Source of the DNA: Candidatus Omnitrophota bacterium
GTDB taxonomy: Bacteria; Hinthialibacterota; Hinthialibacteria; OLB16
Assembly: GCA_020632575.1 (NCBI GenBank)
Contig: JACKFH010000038.1
Span: forward strand, 1 to 34,937
Length of the DNA: 34,937 nucleotides
Direction of reading: 5' to 3'
Part shown: positions 16,022 to 24,257 of the stretch, one piece after another
Layout of the letters: each line of letters starts with the position of its first letter
Numbering within the stretch: position 1 is the first letter of the stretch
Notes under the pieces: generated by a model
Seen by the model: the letters and a program-made list of their open reading frames with translations, nothing else
The model's database searches: none
What the model was told of the DNA's origin: nothing
Program-made: the position numbers and the translations under genes

Positions 16022-19000
16022 ATGTCACGCCCAATGATCACCATTGATGGTAACGAAGCGGCCGCTTATTCGGCCTACCGGCTCAACGAAGTCATTGCGA
16101 TTTACCCCATCACCCCCTCATCGCCGATGGGGGAGCTTTCGGATGCTTGGTCGAGCACCGATCAGCCTAATCTGTGGGGAACGGTCCCCCAGGTGGTTGA
16201 GATGCAGAGCGAAGGGGGAGCCTCCGGAGCGGTGCATGGCGCATTGCAAGCCGGCGCCCTAACCACCACCTTCACCTCCTCTCAGGGATTGCTGCTCATG
16301 ATCCCGAACATGTTCAAGATCGCGGGGGAACTCACCTCGGCGGTCATTCATGTCGCGGCGAGAACGGTGGCCACTCACGCCCTTTCGATTTTCGGGGACC
16401 ACTCGGATGTGATGGCCGCCCGGTCGACCGGGTTTGGGATGCTGGCCTCCAATAACAACCAAGAAATCATGGATTTCGCCTTGATTGCGCAGGCGGCCTC
16501 CTTGGAGGCGCGCATCCCCTTCATGCACTTTTTCGATGGTTTCCGAAGTTCCCATGAAGTCGCCAAAGTCTGCCCTCTGACCGATGATGAAATGCGGTCT
16601 GTGCTCGATGAGGATCTCATTCGGGCCCATCGTGAGCGGGCGCTCAGCCCCGACCATCCGGTTATCCGAGGAACCGCGCAGAACCCCGATGTCTTTTTCC
16701 AAGCGCGTGAGGCCATCAACCCCTACTATGAAAAATGCGCGGATATTGTCCAAAAGAAAATGGACGAGTTCGCTCAAAAGGTCGGCCGCGAATACAAACT
16801 CTTCCAGTATGTCGGCGCTCCCGACGCGGATCGCGTGGTGTTGGTCATGGGGACCGGCGCCGAAACAGTCGAGGAGACAGTCAATCATCTCAATCAGAAT
16901 GGAGAAAAGGTTGGCGTGCTCAAAGTTCACCTCTATCGCCCCTTTTCGATCGAACACTTCATCGAGGCTCTGCCTGAGTCGGTCAAAACCATCGGTGTTT
17001 TGGACCGGACAAAAGAACCCGGCGCGACCGGCGAGCCGATGTATCAGGATGTCATCTCCGCATTGGCCGAAGCAGCCGTCGATGGTTTGTCCTCCTTCGT
17101 AAAACAGCCGCGCGTCATCGGCGGCCGATTCGGTCTTTCGAGCAAGGAGTTCACGCCCGCGATGGTCAAAGCGGTCTTCGACAACCTTGCCGCGGACAAA
17201 CCAAAAAATCATTTTACCGTCGGCATCGAGGATGACATCTCCCACACAAGCCTCGATTACGATGAATCGTTTTCCATCGAGCCCGACAATGTGGTCCGCG
17301 CGATGTTCTACGGTCTCGGCGCGGATGGCACTGTGGGCGCAAACAAGAACTCGGTAAAAATCATCGGCGAGGACACGGACAACTACGCCACAGGTTACTT
17401 TGTCTACGACTCCAAGAAAGCGGGCGCGGTTACAATTTCGCACTTGCGATTTGGACCGAAGCCGATCCGTTCGCCTTATCTCATTTCCTCCGCGAATTTC
17501 ATCGCCTGTCATCAGTTCAACTTCATTGAACGCTTCGACCTCCTGAAGGAGGCGGTGGAAGGCGCCACCTTCCTGCTCAATAGCCCCTACGGTCCGGAAG
17601 AGGTGTGGGATCATCTCCCGCGGTCGCTTCAAGAAGAGATGATCTCAAAGAAAATCAAGTTCTATGTGATAGATGGTTATCATGTGGCTCGAGAAGCCGG
17701 CATGGGAAACCGAATCAACACGGTCATGCAGGTCTGCTTCTTCGCTTTGGCTCAGGTGTTGCCCAAGGACGAGGCCATCGCGGCGATCAAGACCGCGATC
17801 GAAAAGACCTATGGCAAAAAAGGCGAATCGGTGGTCAAGAAGAATTTCGAGGCGGTCGACAGCGCTCTGGCCAATCTGTACGAAGTTAAAGTTCCGGAGA
17901 AGGTCAGCAGCCAACGAGAGAAACCCTCGGTCGTTCCGGAAAGAGCCCCGGATTTTGTCAAACTGTTCACCGCGCCGATCATCGCGGGGCTAGGCGACCG
18001 TCTCCCGGTCAGCGCCATGCCAGCCGATGGCACCTTCCCAACCTCAACCACCCAATGGGAGAAACGGACCATCGCTCAGGACATCCCGGTTTGGGATCCC
18101 GAGTGGTGCATCCAATGCGCCAAGTGCGCGATGGTTTGCCCTCACGCCGCCATCCGCATGAAGGCCTACGAACCCTCAGCCCTCGATGGCGCGCCCGAGG
18201 GATTCCAATCATGGGATTGGAAGGGCAAAGAGTTCCCCGGAATGAAGATGACGATTCAAACCGCTCCGGAGGATTGCACGGGCTGCGGGCTCTGTGTCGA
18301 AATCTGCCCGGCCAAGAATAAGAAAGAGACCCGTCTAAAGGCCATCAACATGACGCCGCTGATGGATGTCATCGAGGAAGAGAAGAAGAATTACGACTTC
18401 TTCCTGGACCTCCCCGAGATGGATCGCCGGCAGGTCAAATCCGACACGATTAAGGGCTCGCAGATCTTCCAACCGCTGTTCGAATATTCGGGGGCTTGCG
18501 CGGGTTGCGGAGAGACGCCTTACATCAAACTTATGAGCCAACTCTTCGGAGATCGGATGCTCATCTCGAACGCGACCGGGTGCTCCTCGATCTATGGCGG
18601 CAACCTGCCCACCACGCCGTATTGCCAGGACAAAAACGGGAGAGGGCCGGCTTGGTCCAATTCCCTTTTCGAGGACAACGCGGAATTCGGTTTCGGTTTC
18701 CGTCTCAGCATCGACCAACAGAACCTTCAGGCGCGTCACCTTCTGGAATCCCTGCGATCCGAAGTGGGAGACAGTCTCGTGGAAGAAATCCTCGGCGCCG
18801 ACCAATCGGACGAGGCGGGAATCTACGACCAGAGGGAACGAGTCGCCGCGCTGAAAGAAAAACTTTCTCATCTCGATCGTCCAGAGGCCAAGCATCTCCT
18901 CACAATCGCCGACTATCTGGTCAAGAAGAGTGTCTGGATTGTCGGCGGCGATGGTTGGGCGTATGACATCGGATATGGGGGACTCGACCATGTTTTGGCC

Positions 19001-19597
19001 TCTGGACGTAACGTGAACATTTTAGTCCTCGACACCGAGGTTTATTCCAATACGGGCGGTCAGTCGTCCAAAGCGACCCCGCGCGCGGCGGTCGCCAAGT
19101 TCGCGGCCGGCGGCAAACCGACTGGAAAGAAAGACCTGGGCATGATGGCGATGGCCTACGGCAACGTTTATGTCGCTCAAATCGCCATGGGCGCGAACGA
19201 CACTCAGACGGTCAAAGCGTTCCTGGAAGCCGAGCATCACGAGGGCCCCTCACTGATCATCGCCTACAGTCACTGCATCGCCCACGGCATTGACATGAGC
19301 CGAGGAATGACCAGTCAGAAGAACGCGGTGATGTGCGGTCACTGGCCGCTGTATCGCTACGATCCGAGTCGAGCGCTGGAGGGTGAAAACCCACTTGTCC
19401 TGGATTCGAGGGATCCGAAAATCTCGATGGCCGAATACGCCTATGGGGAGACTCGGTACAAGATGCTCACCAAGAGTCATCCCAAGGAGGCCGAGATGCT
19501 CATGGAGAAGGCCCAAGCCGACGCCACGGCGAGATGGCTGCGGTATAAGAGCTTGGCGGCTCTTACAACCAACGGTCATTCGGAAAGCGAAAACTAA
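16022..19597 (+). CDS. nifJ: Pyruvate:ferredoxin (flavodoxin) oxidoreductase
   Basis: 1191 residues, the usual size of the single-chain homodimeric enzyme, which splits pyruvate with CoA to acetyl-CoA, CO2 and reduced ferredoxin. The N-terminal domain I starts YRLNEVIAIYPITPSSPMGE. Two 4Fe-4S clusters sit at about 696 (CIQCAKCAMVCPHAA) and 752 (CTGCGLCVEICPAKN). The proximal cluster starts at about 826 (CAGCGETPYIKL), and the thiamine-pyrophosphate site is at about 976-1010 (GDGWAYDIGYGGLDHV, then EVYSNTGGQSSKATP). ATG 16022 follows GAAGGAG. It is cytoplasmic and oxygen-sensitive, pointing to an anaerobic or facultative lifestyle. The dihydroorotate-dehydrogenase-like gene starts 17 bases later, and a terminator closes the operon at 20654. 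Confidence 0.98.
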   Translation: MSRPMITIDGNEAAAYSAYRLNEVIAIYPITPSSPMGELSDAWSSTDQPNLWGTVPQVVEMQSEGGASGAVHGALQAGALTTTFTSSQGLLLMIPNMFKIAGELTSAVIHVAARTVATHALSIFGDHSDVMAARSTGFGMLASNNNQEIMDFALIAQAASLEARIPFMHFFDGFRSSHEVAKVCPLTDDEMRSVLDEDLIRAHRERALSPDHPVIRGTAQNPDVFFQAREAINPYYEKCADIVQKKMDEFAQKVGREYKLFQYVGAPDADRVVLVMGTGAETVEETVNHLNQNGEKVGVLKVHLYRPFSIEHFIEALPESVKTIGVLDRTKEPGATGEPMYQDVISALAEAAVDGLSSFVKQPRVIGGRFGLSSKEFTPAMVKAVFDNLAADKPKNHFTVGIEDDISHTSLDYDESFSIEPDNVVRAMFYGLGADGTVGANKNSVKIIGEDTDNYATGYFVYDSKKAGAVTISHLRFGPKPIRSPYLISSANFIACHQFNFIERFDLLKEAVEGATFLLNSPYGPEEVWDHLPRSLQEEMISKKIKFYVIDGYHVAREAGMGNRINTVMQVCFFALAQVLPKDEAIAAIKTAIEKTYGKKGESVVKKNFEAVDSALANLYEVKVPEKVSSQREKPSVVPERAPDFVKLFTAPIIAGLGDRLPVSAMPADGTFPTSTTQWEKRTIAQDIPVWDPEWCIQCAKCAMVCPHAAIRMKAYEPSALDGAPEGFQSWDWKGKEFPGMKMTIQTAPEDCTGCGLCVEICPAKNKKETRLKAINMTPLMDVIEEEKKNYDFFLDLPEMDRRQVKSDTIKGSQIFQPLFEYSGACAGCGETPYIKLMSQLFGDRMLISNATGCSSIYGGNLPTTPYCQDKNGRGPAWSNSLFEDNAEFGFGFRLSIDQQNLQARHLLESLRSEVGDSLVEEILGADQSDEAGIYDQRERVAALKEKLSHLDRPEAKHLLTIADYLVKKSVWIVGGDGWAYDIGYGGLDHVLASGRNVNILVLDTEVYSNTGGQSSKATPRAAVAKFAAGGKPTGKKDLGMMAMAYGNVYVAQIAMGANDTQTVKAFLEAEHHEGPSLIIAYSHCIAHGIDMSRGMTSQKNAVMCGHWPLYRYDPSRALEGENPLVLDSRDPKISMAEYAYGETRYKMLTKSHPKEAEMLMEKAQADATARWLRYKSLAALTTNGHSESEN

Positions 19598-19614
19598 AAA
19601 GGAGAAATACGACC

Positions 19615-20622
19615 ATGGATCTCAGAACCAAATACCTCGGACTCGAACTCAAAAGCCCGCTCGTTCCTTCCGCGGCCGCCCCGCTCACACGGGACCTGGA
19701 TCGTGTCCGCGCCCTTGAGGACGCTGGCGCCGCGGCCATCGTGATGTTCTCGCTTTTCGAGGAGCAGATCACCAACGAGGAAGCCGAACTCGATTATTTC
19801 TTGACTCGCTCAACCCATAGTTACGGCGAGGCGATCACCTATTTTCCCGATCTCGAGGAATACAACCTCGGCCCCTTTGAGTACCTGGAGCACCTAGCAA
19901 AAACCAAAGAGGCGGTCGACATCCCTGTTATCGGGAGCCTGAATGGCATCTCACTGGGGGGATGGACCGAGTACGCGGTCAGTATGGAGCAAGCCGGGGC
20001 GGATGCGATCGAAATCAACCTGTACTTCATTCCGGCTGACCCGGACATCTCCAGCCAGGAGGTGGAGGCGAACTACATTGAGGTTCTTCAGGACGTGCGA
20101 AAAAGGGTCAAGATTCCGATCGCGATGAAACTTAACCCGTATTTCAGTTCGCTTTTCGACATGGCGAAGAAAATGGAAGCCGCGGGCGCAAATGGACTGG
20201 TCATGTTCAACAGGTTTTACCAGCCGGATATCGACCTGGAAAACCTCGAGGTGAAACCAAGCCTTCAACTCTCCTCCCCTTACGAGTCTCGGCTGCCTCT
20301 AAGATGGGCGGCGATTCTCTATGGCCGTCTCGGTCTGGACCTCGCCATCACGACCGGCATTCATGACGGGGAATCGGCGATCAAGGCGCTCATGGTGGGC
20401 GCCGATGTCACCATGCTCTGCTCGGAACTCCTTCGGAAAGGGACAGGGCGTCTTGGAGAGATCGAACAAGAGATGCGACATTGGATGGAAGAGCACGAGT
20501 ACGATTCGGTCGACATGATGAAGGGGAGCATGAGCCAAAAATCGTGTCCCGAACCCGCCGCTTTCGAGCGCGCGAATTACATGAAGACGATTCAGAGTTA
20601 CGATCGGTATCCGACCGTATAA
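19615..20622 (+). CDS. Dihydroorotate-dehydrogenase-like FMN protein
   Basis: 335 residues of the dihydroorotate dehydrogenase/PreA TIM-barrel type. The first strand reads MDLRTKYLGLELKSPLVPSA, then VIGSLNGISLGGWTEYA, DAIEINLYFIPADP, IAMKLNPYFSSLF, GLVMFNRFYQPDIDLE, and the phosphate-binding end ITTGIHDGESAIKALMVGAD then TMLCSELLRKG. The active-site Cys/Ser loop of true dihydroorotate dehydrogenases is not obvious, so a pyrimidine role should not be assumed. AAAAAGGAG precedes ATG 19615. The placement 17 bases after PFOR, which I recall as a recurring pair in anaerobes, suggests it takes electrons from or gives them to ferredoxin. The terminator follows at 20654. Confidence 0.9.
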   Translation: MDLRTKYLGLELKSPLVPSAAAPLTRDLDRVRALEDAGAAAIVMFSLFEEQITNEEAELDYFLTRSTHSYGEAITYFPDLEEYNLGPFEYLEHLAKTKEAVDIPVIGSLNGISLGGWTEYAVSMEQAGADAIEINLYFIPADPDISSQEVEANYIEVLQDVRKRVKIPIAMKLNPYFSSLFDMAKKMEAAGANGLVMFNRFYQPDIDLENLEVKPSLQLSSPYESRLPLRWAAILYGRLGLDLAITTGIHDGESAIKALMVGADVTMLCSELLRKGTGRLGEIEQEMRHWMEEHEYDSVDMMKGSMSQKSCPEPAAFERANYMKTIQSYDRYPTV

Positions 20623-20653
20623 CAACCAATCTCTTTTCCTTATCACATGGCAG

Positions 20654-20699
20654 CGCCTTCATGTCCAAAGCCGCTAGGACATGGGGGCGTTTTCTTTTT
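20654..20699 (+). terminator. Rho-independent terminator of the PFOR operon
   Basis: A 13-bp stem (20654-20666 with 20677-20689, two G-U pairs) with a 10-base loop is followed by TTTTCTTTTT. It lies 31 bases after the stop of the dihydroorotate-dehydrogenase-like gene. Confidence 0.9.
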
Positions 20700-20720
20700 C
20701 AACCGTTTTATGGAATGGAA

Positions 20721-20849
20721 TCAGATATTGTTTACGAAATCGAAAAGATAGATGAAGAGGTGAATGTAACTATAGGTCAGCACGGTCAGCACTGTGATTC
20801 CGAGCAACTCCGCCGCGATCACCAAATTTTGAGGGATTTTAGGTTTCAT
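20721..20849 (-). CDS. 42-residue single-span membrane peptide
   Basis: The reading frame starts at ATG 20849-20847, 9 bases after AGGAGGG on the minus strand, an unusually good ribosome site for so short a frame. The product begins MKPKIPQNLVIAAELLGITV and continues with a hydrophobic stretch (about 9-37), including LTVLTYSYIHLFIYLF, ending VNNI. The charge pattern (Lys at the N-terminus) predicts a cytoplasmic N-terminus and one membrane segment. No family is recognised. It lies alone between the PFOR terminator and the 21105-22741 operon. It could be a small membrane regulator or a type I toxin-like peptide, but no antisense RNA could be seen. An inverted repeat TCGGG-ATATA-CCCGA (20913-20927) lies upstream and might be its control site. 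Confidence 0.6.
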   Translation of the reverse strand: MKPKIPQNLVIAAELLGITVLTVLTYSYIHLFIYLFDFVNNI

Positions 20850-21104
20850 GTGTCTGGCCCTCCTGTTCGAAGTCTGTCTTAGTAGCTTATCCGTGCGCGG
20901 GTTGGCCGAATATCGGGATATACCCGAATTGCCACCAAGGCTTTCCCCCTAGTAAAATCGAATGGGATTGAGCGACCGCGCTCTCCGGAAGGTCAAGGTT
21001 TTGTGAGGTGTTTTCGAAGCTGGAAGGTGACGTTGATCCCAGATACACACCAGCCTCGAGGCCCAGACGATTGGCGTGTAACCAGTGGTCCCTAATGGCG
21101 AGAT

Positions 21105-22028
21105 CTATTTCGTCTCAGCCAAAACCGACAGCCCCCGCACGCGCGCCGCCACCCGGTGATTCCCCGGCATTTCCCAGCCGAGGTTCATTCCTTCGATGCG
21201 ATAGTCGGCGAGGTCTTTCGACTCCGTCAGTTTCCCGAGACTCCACGCTGCTTCGAGAGAGTCCTTCGCGATAGGGAGGAGATCCGCCTCGAATGTGATC
21301 CACTCTCCCAAATTGACGGGACGATCGGTGTACGCGGATCGGGCGGGCATGTAAATGACCTTGTTGTGAGCGACATCGCCGCCAATCACATGCTTATCGG
21401 TTCGACCCCGGTCATCATAGAGAGGAACTCCCAACCAAAGGAAATCGCCGTGGCCCTCCGACTTGGGGTTGGAATTCTTCACGATGAAATAGAGGAGAAA
21501 TTGGGCGGCATGCAGATTTGGGGTGTAACCCTCGGGCTCGACTCTCTCGGCTTTCTCGAGATTGACCTCGAGATGAAAATCGATCTCGGCCAAACTCGAG
21601 AGGGGAGGGCAGCGATCCGCGAAGCTCTGCTCGACCAAAAGGTGGGGCCAGTGCTCGCCTTTCTTTCTGGCTTTCCCCTCGTACTCGATGACCGAATCGA
21701 TCGCGAGAAGAAGTTCCCCATCGCCGAATTCAATCCTCTTGGCGGCATTTCTGTAAACGACCGCACCGTCTGACGCCTCTTCGGGGGTTGCTTCGGCGAG
21801 GGTGAATCGGCTGCTCCACTGGGCGAGTTGCCACTGAGGTTTCTGGGAGGTGTCATTGGCTTGGAGTGTCCCCTGGAACACCTTTTTGCCCAAAGGTGTC
21901 GGAGCGATGACATTGAAGCCGGTCCGCCATCCCGGATCGGAAACCAATTCGATTTCCTCGGCGTGGCCCATCGTTCCGGTGACCCAAAAAAGGATCAGTG
22001 AAACCGCTAGTCGACGATGGGAGATCAC
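21105..22028 (-). CDS. Secreted protein of unknown function, co-operonic with DUF1080
   Basis: 307 residues. Residues 1-23 are a signal peptide (RRLAVSLILFWVTGTMGHAEE). The rest is a beta-rich secreted domain without a recognised name: GWRTGFNVIAPTPLGKKVF, GDGELLLAIDSVIEYEGKA, AAQFLLYFIVKNSN, GDFLWLGVPLYDDRGR, VNLGEWITFEADLLP, closing GWEMPGNHRVAARVRGLSVL. It resembles jelly-roll glycan-binding or lyase domains in pattern only. The start overlaps the stop of the DUF1080 gene by 4 bases (ATGA), so both are made together and probably exported together. A role in polysaccharide handling is inferred from that neighbour. Confidence 0.75.
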   Translation of the reverse strand: MISHRRLAVSLILFWVTGTMGHAEEIELVSDPGWRTGFNVIAPTPLGKKVFQGTLQANDTSQKPQWQLAQWSSRFTLAEATPEEASDGAVVYRNAAKRIEFGDGELLLAIDSVIEYEGKARKKGEHWPHLLVEQSFADRCPPLSSLAEIDFHLEVNLEKAERVEPEGYTPNLHAAQFLLYFIVKNSNPKSEGHGDFLWLGVPLYDDRGRTDKHVIGGDVAHNKVIYMPARSAYTDRPVNLGEWITFEADLLPIAKDSLEAAWSLGKLTESKDLADYRIEGMNLGWEMPGNHRVAARVRGLSVLAETK

Positions 22029-22741
22029 TTGTCTTCCAGATCGAGATGCCGCACCTGGATGTTCCGATACGCAACCGGGCCGTGGTCTCCTTGGAACATG
22101 AGCGGGCCCCTCGATTGTTCATCCTCGAAAGCGGCTGCACGCGTAGGACCGGTCACCTCCACATTCTCATGGACCACCTGATCGTTATGAACCACCTTGA
22201 TGAACTTGGCGTTCTCCGTCTTGTTCCCATCCGCATCAAAACGCGGCGCGCGAAAAATGACGTGAAAGGATTGCCACTCTCCCGGAGGACGGCTGGCGTT
22301 CACCCGGGGTGGGACCCCCTCATACCCATGGTCATCTTTCCACCGCTGATAGATGCCCCCGCAATCGGCGTAAGTCGGATTCTCCTCGCCCCAACTGTCG
22401 AGAACTTGAACTTCGTACCGGCCCATGAAATAGACCCCGGAATTCGATTCCGGCGGGACCATGAATTCGATCTTCGCCTCAAGATCGCCATGCTCCATTT
22501 CCGAGAAGAGATTGACCGTTTTTCCGTCGGGGCCGTTAACTAGAATGCCCGACCCGTCATCACTCGTGTCGATCTTCTTGCTCCCATCCTTCGCGGCCCA
22601 AGCTTCGGAGACATTCTTCCAGGTTCCAGTGTCACCTTGCCAGCCTTTCATGCCGTCTTTTTGAATCAAGTGAATCCACTCGCCCGCCATCGAGGGCGCC
22701 CCAACCATGAGTAGAACAAGAATCGCCATCGAATATCGCAT
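22025..22741 (-). CDS. DUF1080 (3-keto-disaccharide hydrolase-type) secreted protein
   Basis: 238 residues with a signal peptide (MRYSMAILVLLMVGAPSMAG). The mature part is one DUF1080 jelly roll: WIHLIQKDGMKGWQ, then GDLEAKIEFMVPPESNSGVY, FMGRYEVQVLDSWG, CGGIYQRW, WQSFHVIFRAPRF, and GPLMFQGDHGPVAYRNIQV. The N-S-G-V-Y and G-D-H-G-x-V-x-Y-R-N motifs are diagnostic. Some members cleave 3-keto sugars or act as glycoside hydrolases. ATG 22741 follows AGGAGGTG. It is divergent from a second DUF1080 gene at 23204, with a MITE-like element between them. The next gene (21105-22028) overlaps by 4 bases. Confidence 0.93.
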   Translation of the reverse strand: MRYSMAILVLLMVGAPSMAGEWIHLIQKDGMKGWQGDTGTWKNVSEAWAAKDGSKKIDTSDDGSGILVNGPDGKTVNLFSEMEHGDLEAKIEFMVPPESNSGVYFMGRYEVQVLDSWGEENPTYADCGGIYQRWKDDHGYEGVPPRVNASRPPGEWQSFHVIFRAPRFDADGNKTENAKFIKVVHNDQVVHENVEVTGPTRAAAFEDEQSRGPLMFQGDHGPVAYRNIQVRHLDLEDK

Positions 22742-23203
22742 CGTTCCGTCACCTCCTGTTGTGAAAGGAAATTCAACAACAGATCCTCAGGCTTGGCTAG
22801 GTTTAGGGGGACAATTATCGGCTTTTTTCGGGGGACAAAGCCGCTTCAATTCTGCAAACCTTCCAAGGTGTCATTTCGACTTCAGGAGAAATCTGATTGG
22901 AGATACCACTTGAAAACCAATCCCGAAACTTTATGGGGAACTTACACTACCCCTAATTCTTGTTGGGGCGGGCCGAAGCGTTTACCACCCGACAGATTTC
23001 TCCTGACGTCGAAATGACACTCGATAGACCATTCGATGGCGACCCAGTTTCCTTGAGTAGGAAGTAGGGATCGGGAGAACTGTGAAATATTCTATGTGAT
23101 TCTGGTTGGAATATTCCCAAAGTTATCCAAACACAGGGGGGTTTACGGTCCTCGCTTCGGAACGGAAGATATTAGGTCTATTGATCCATGGAGGTTGTTT
23201 GTC
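22742..23203. other. Gene-free divergent region between two DUF1080 genes
   Basis: 462 bases without a supportable gene. It contains the inverted-repeat element at 22868-23020 and must hold the promoters of both DUF1080 genes. I see no convincing -35/-10 pair, so the promoter positions are left open. Confidence 0.6.
22868..23020. mobile_element. MITE-like element with 28-bp terminal inverted repeats
   Basis: GTGTCATTTCGACTTCAGGA... at 22868-22895 is the reverse complement of 22993-23020 with one mismatch in 28 bases (T versus G at the twelfth position, GACTTC against GACGTC). The 97 bases between carry no reading frame. The GTCATTTCGA...GGAGAAATCT termini are of a type I associate with small non-autonomous palindromic repeats scattered in many bacterial genomes. 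No clear target duplication is seen at the edges. Confidence 0.7.
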
Positions 23204-24229
23204 ATGCTGAGAGGCTGTCGTTTCCTGTTCATTCTATTCGCGGTTCCCTTTTTATTGCCAAATCAACTCGCGGCGGAGAGTCTCGATCAATTCGATCCTT
23301 TGAAAGTCGACCCGTATATGGGCGACTACGAGGGCGAGTACCTCGCGGTTGGCAGGGACCCGGTTCCCGCGGATGCTAAAGTGATCGCCGAGGGATCGGA
23401 CACTTACCGCGTGATGATATCCACCAAGGCTGTCCACGATGTTTTCTGGTCCCCCCGCATAGAGATCACTGGGAGGCGGACAAAGGAGGGGATGCAACTC
23501 GAGGGCGACTCCTCGGGGCTTACTTGGGAAGGACAAATTAAGGACGGCAGCATGGTCGCGAGAGTCCGTAGCCGTTACGGTGGAACATTCGCCCTCCACC
23601 ATGTCCTCCGAGAGTCGCCGACCGCTGGATTGAAACCCCCGAAAGGGGCGATTGTGCTGCTCCCATTTGAAAAGGGCGCTGCTCCCGACATGTCGGAATG
23701 GGACAATTCAACCTGGAAATCTCATTCTGATGGAAGCATGCAAGTCGGAGAAGGAGACAATCACACCAAGAGAGAATTTGGCGATGTTCGCCTTCACCTT
23801 GAATTCTGCATACCCTACGAACCGGAGGGGCGTGGTCAGGATCGGGGAAACAGCGGAGTCTATTTCCAGGATCGATACGAACCACAGGTGCTAGACTCTT
23901 ATGGCCTCATCCCAAGGGCGGGGGATTGCGGGGCGATTTATGAAATCGCGGTCCCACCAGTGAATGCCTGTCTCCCGCCCTTATCCTGGCAGACTTATGA
24001 CATCGTTTTCCGCGCGCCGCGATTCACGGACAAGGGCGATCAATCGGAGTTTCCCTGGATCACGGTGGAACTGAATGGCGTTAAACTTCATGAACGTCAG
24101 TGGATCACCCACTCCACGGTTGGCGGAAAAGAGGGTTTTGTCGCCAAAGGCCCGTTCCGTCTCCAGGACCACGGACACCCCGTGCGCTACCGGAACATCT
24201 GGGTCCAGGAACTCAATATCCAGCAGTAA
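23204..24229 (+). CDS. DUF1080 secreted protein with extra N-terminal domain
   Basis: 341 residues from ATG 23204, with GGAGG 14 bases before it; a longer in-frame start at 23096 is rejected because it would bury the signal peptide. Residues 1-25 are the signal peptide (RGCRFLFILFAVPFLLPNQL). Residues about 26-150 form a domain of unknown type (DPYMGDYEGEYLAVGRD, then DVFWSPRIEITGRRTKEG). Residues about 155-341 are DUF1080: FGDVRLHLEFCIPYEP, NSGVYFQDRYEPQVLDSYG, CGAIYE, WQTYDIVFRAPRF, GPFRLQDHGHPVRYRNIWV. It is longer than the paralogue at 22025 by the N-terminal domain. The fusion glycosidase gene starts 28 bases downstream, so they form an operon for extracellular glycan attack. Confidence 0.92.
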   Translation: MLRGCRFLFILFAVPFLLPNQLAAESLDQFDPLKVDPYMGDYEGEYLAVGRDPVPADAKVIAEGSDTYRVMISTKAVHDVFWSPRIEITGRRTKEGMQLEGDSSGLTWEGQIKDGSMVARVRSRYGGTFALHHVLRESPTAGLKPPKGAIVLLPFEKGAAPDMSEWDNSTWKSHSDGSMQVGEGDNHTKREFGDVRLHLEFCIPYEPEGRGQDRGNSGVYFQDRYEPQVLDSYGLIPRAGDCGAIYEIAVPPVNACLPPLSWQTYDIVFRAPRFTDKGDQSEFPWITVELNGVKLHERQWITHSTVGGKEGFVAKGPFRLQDHGHPVRYRNIWVQELNIQQ

Positions 24230-24257
24230 ACCAACACGGAATGGGAGTTATTTGCCT

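Noticed and set aside
16259..17632. 457-codon open frame antisense to PFOR
   Set aside because: It mirrors the codon structure of the certain PFOR gene, matches no family and has no ribosome site.
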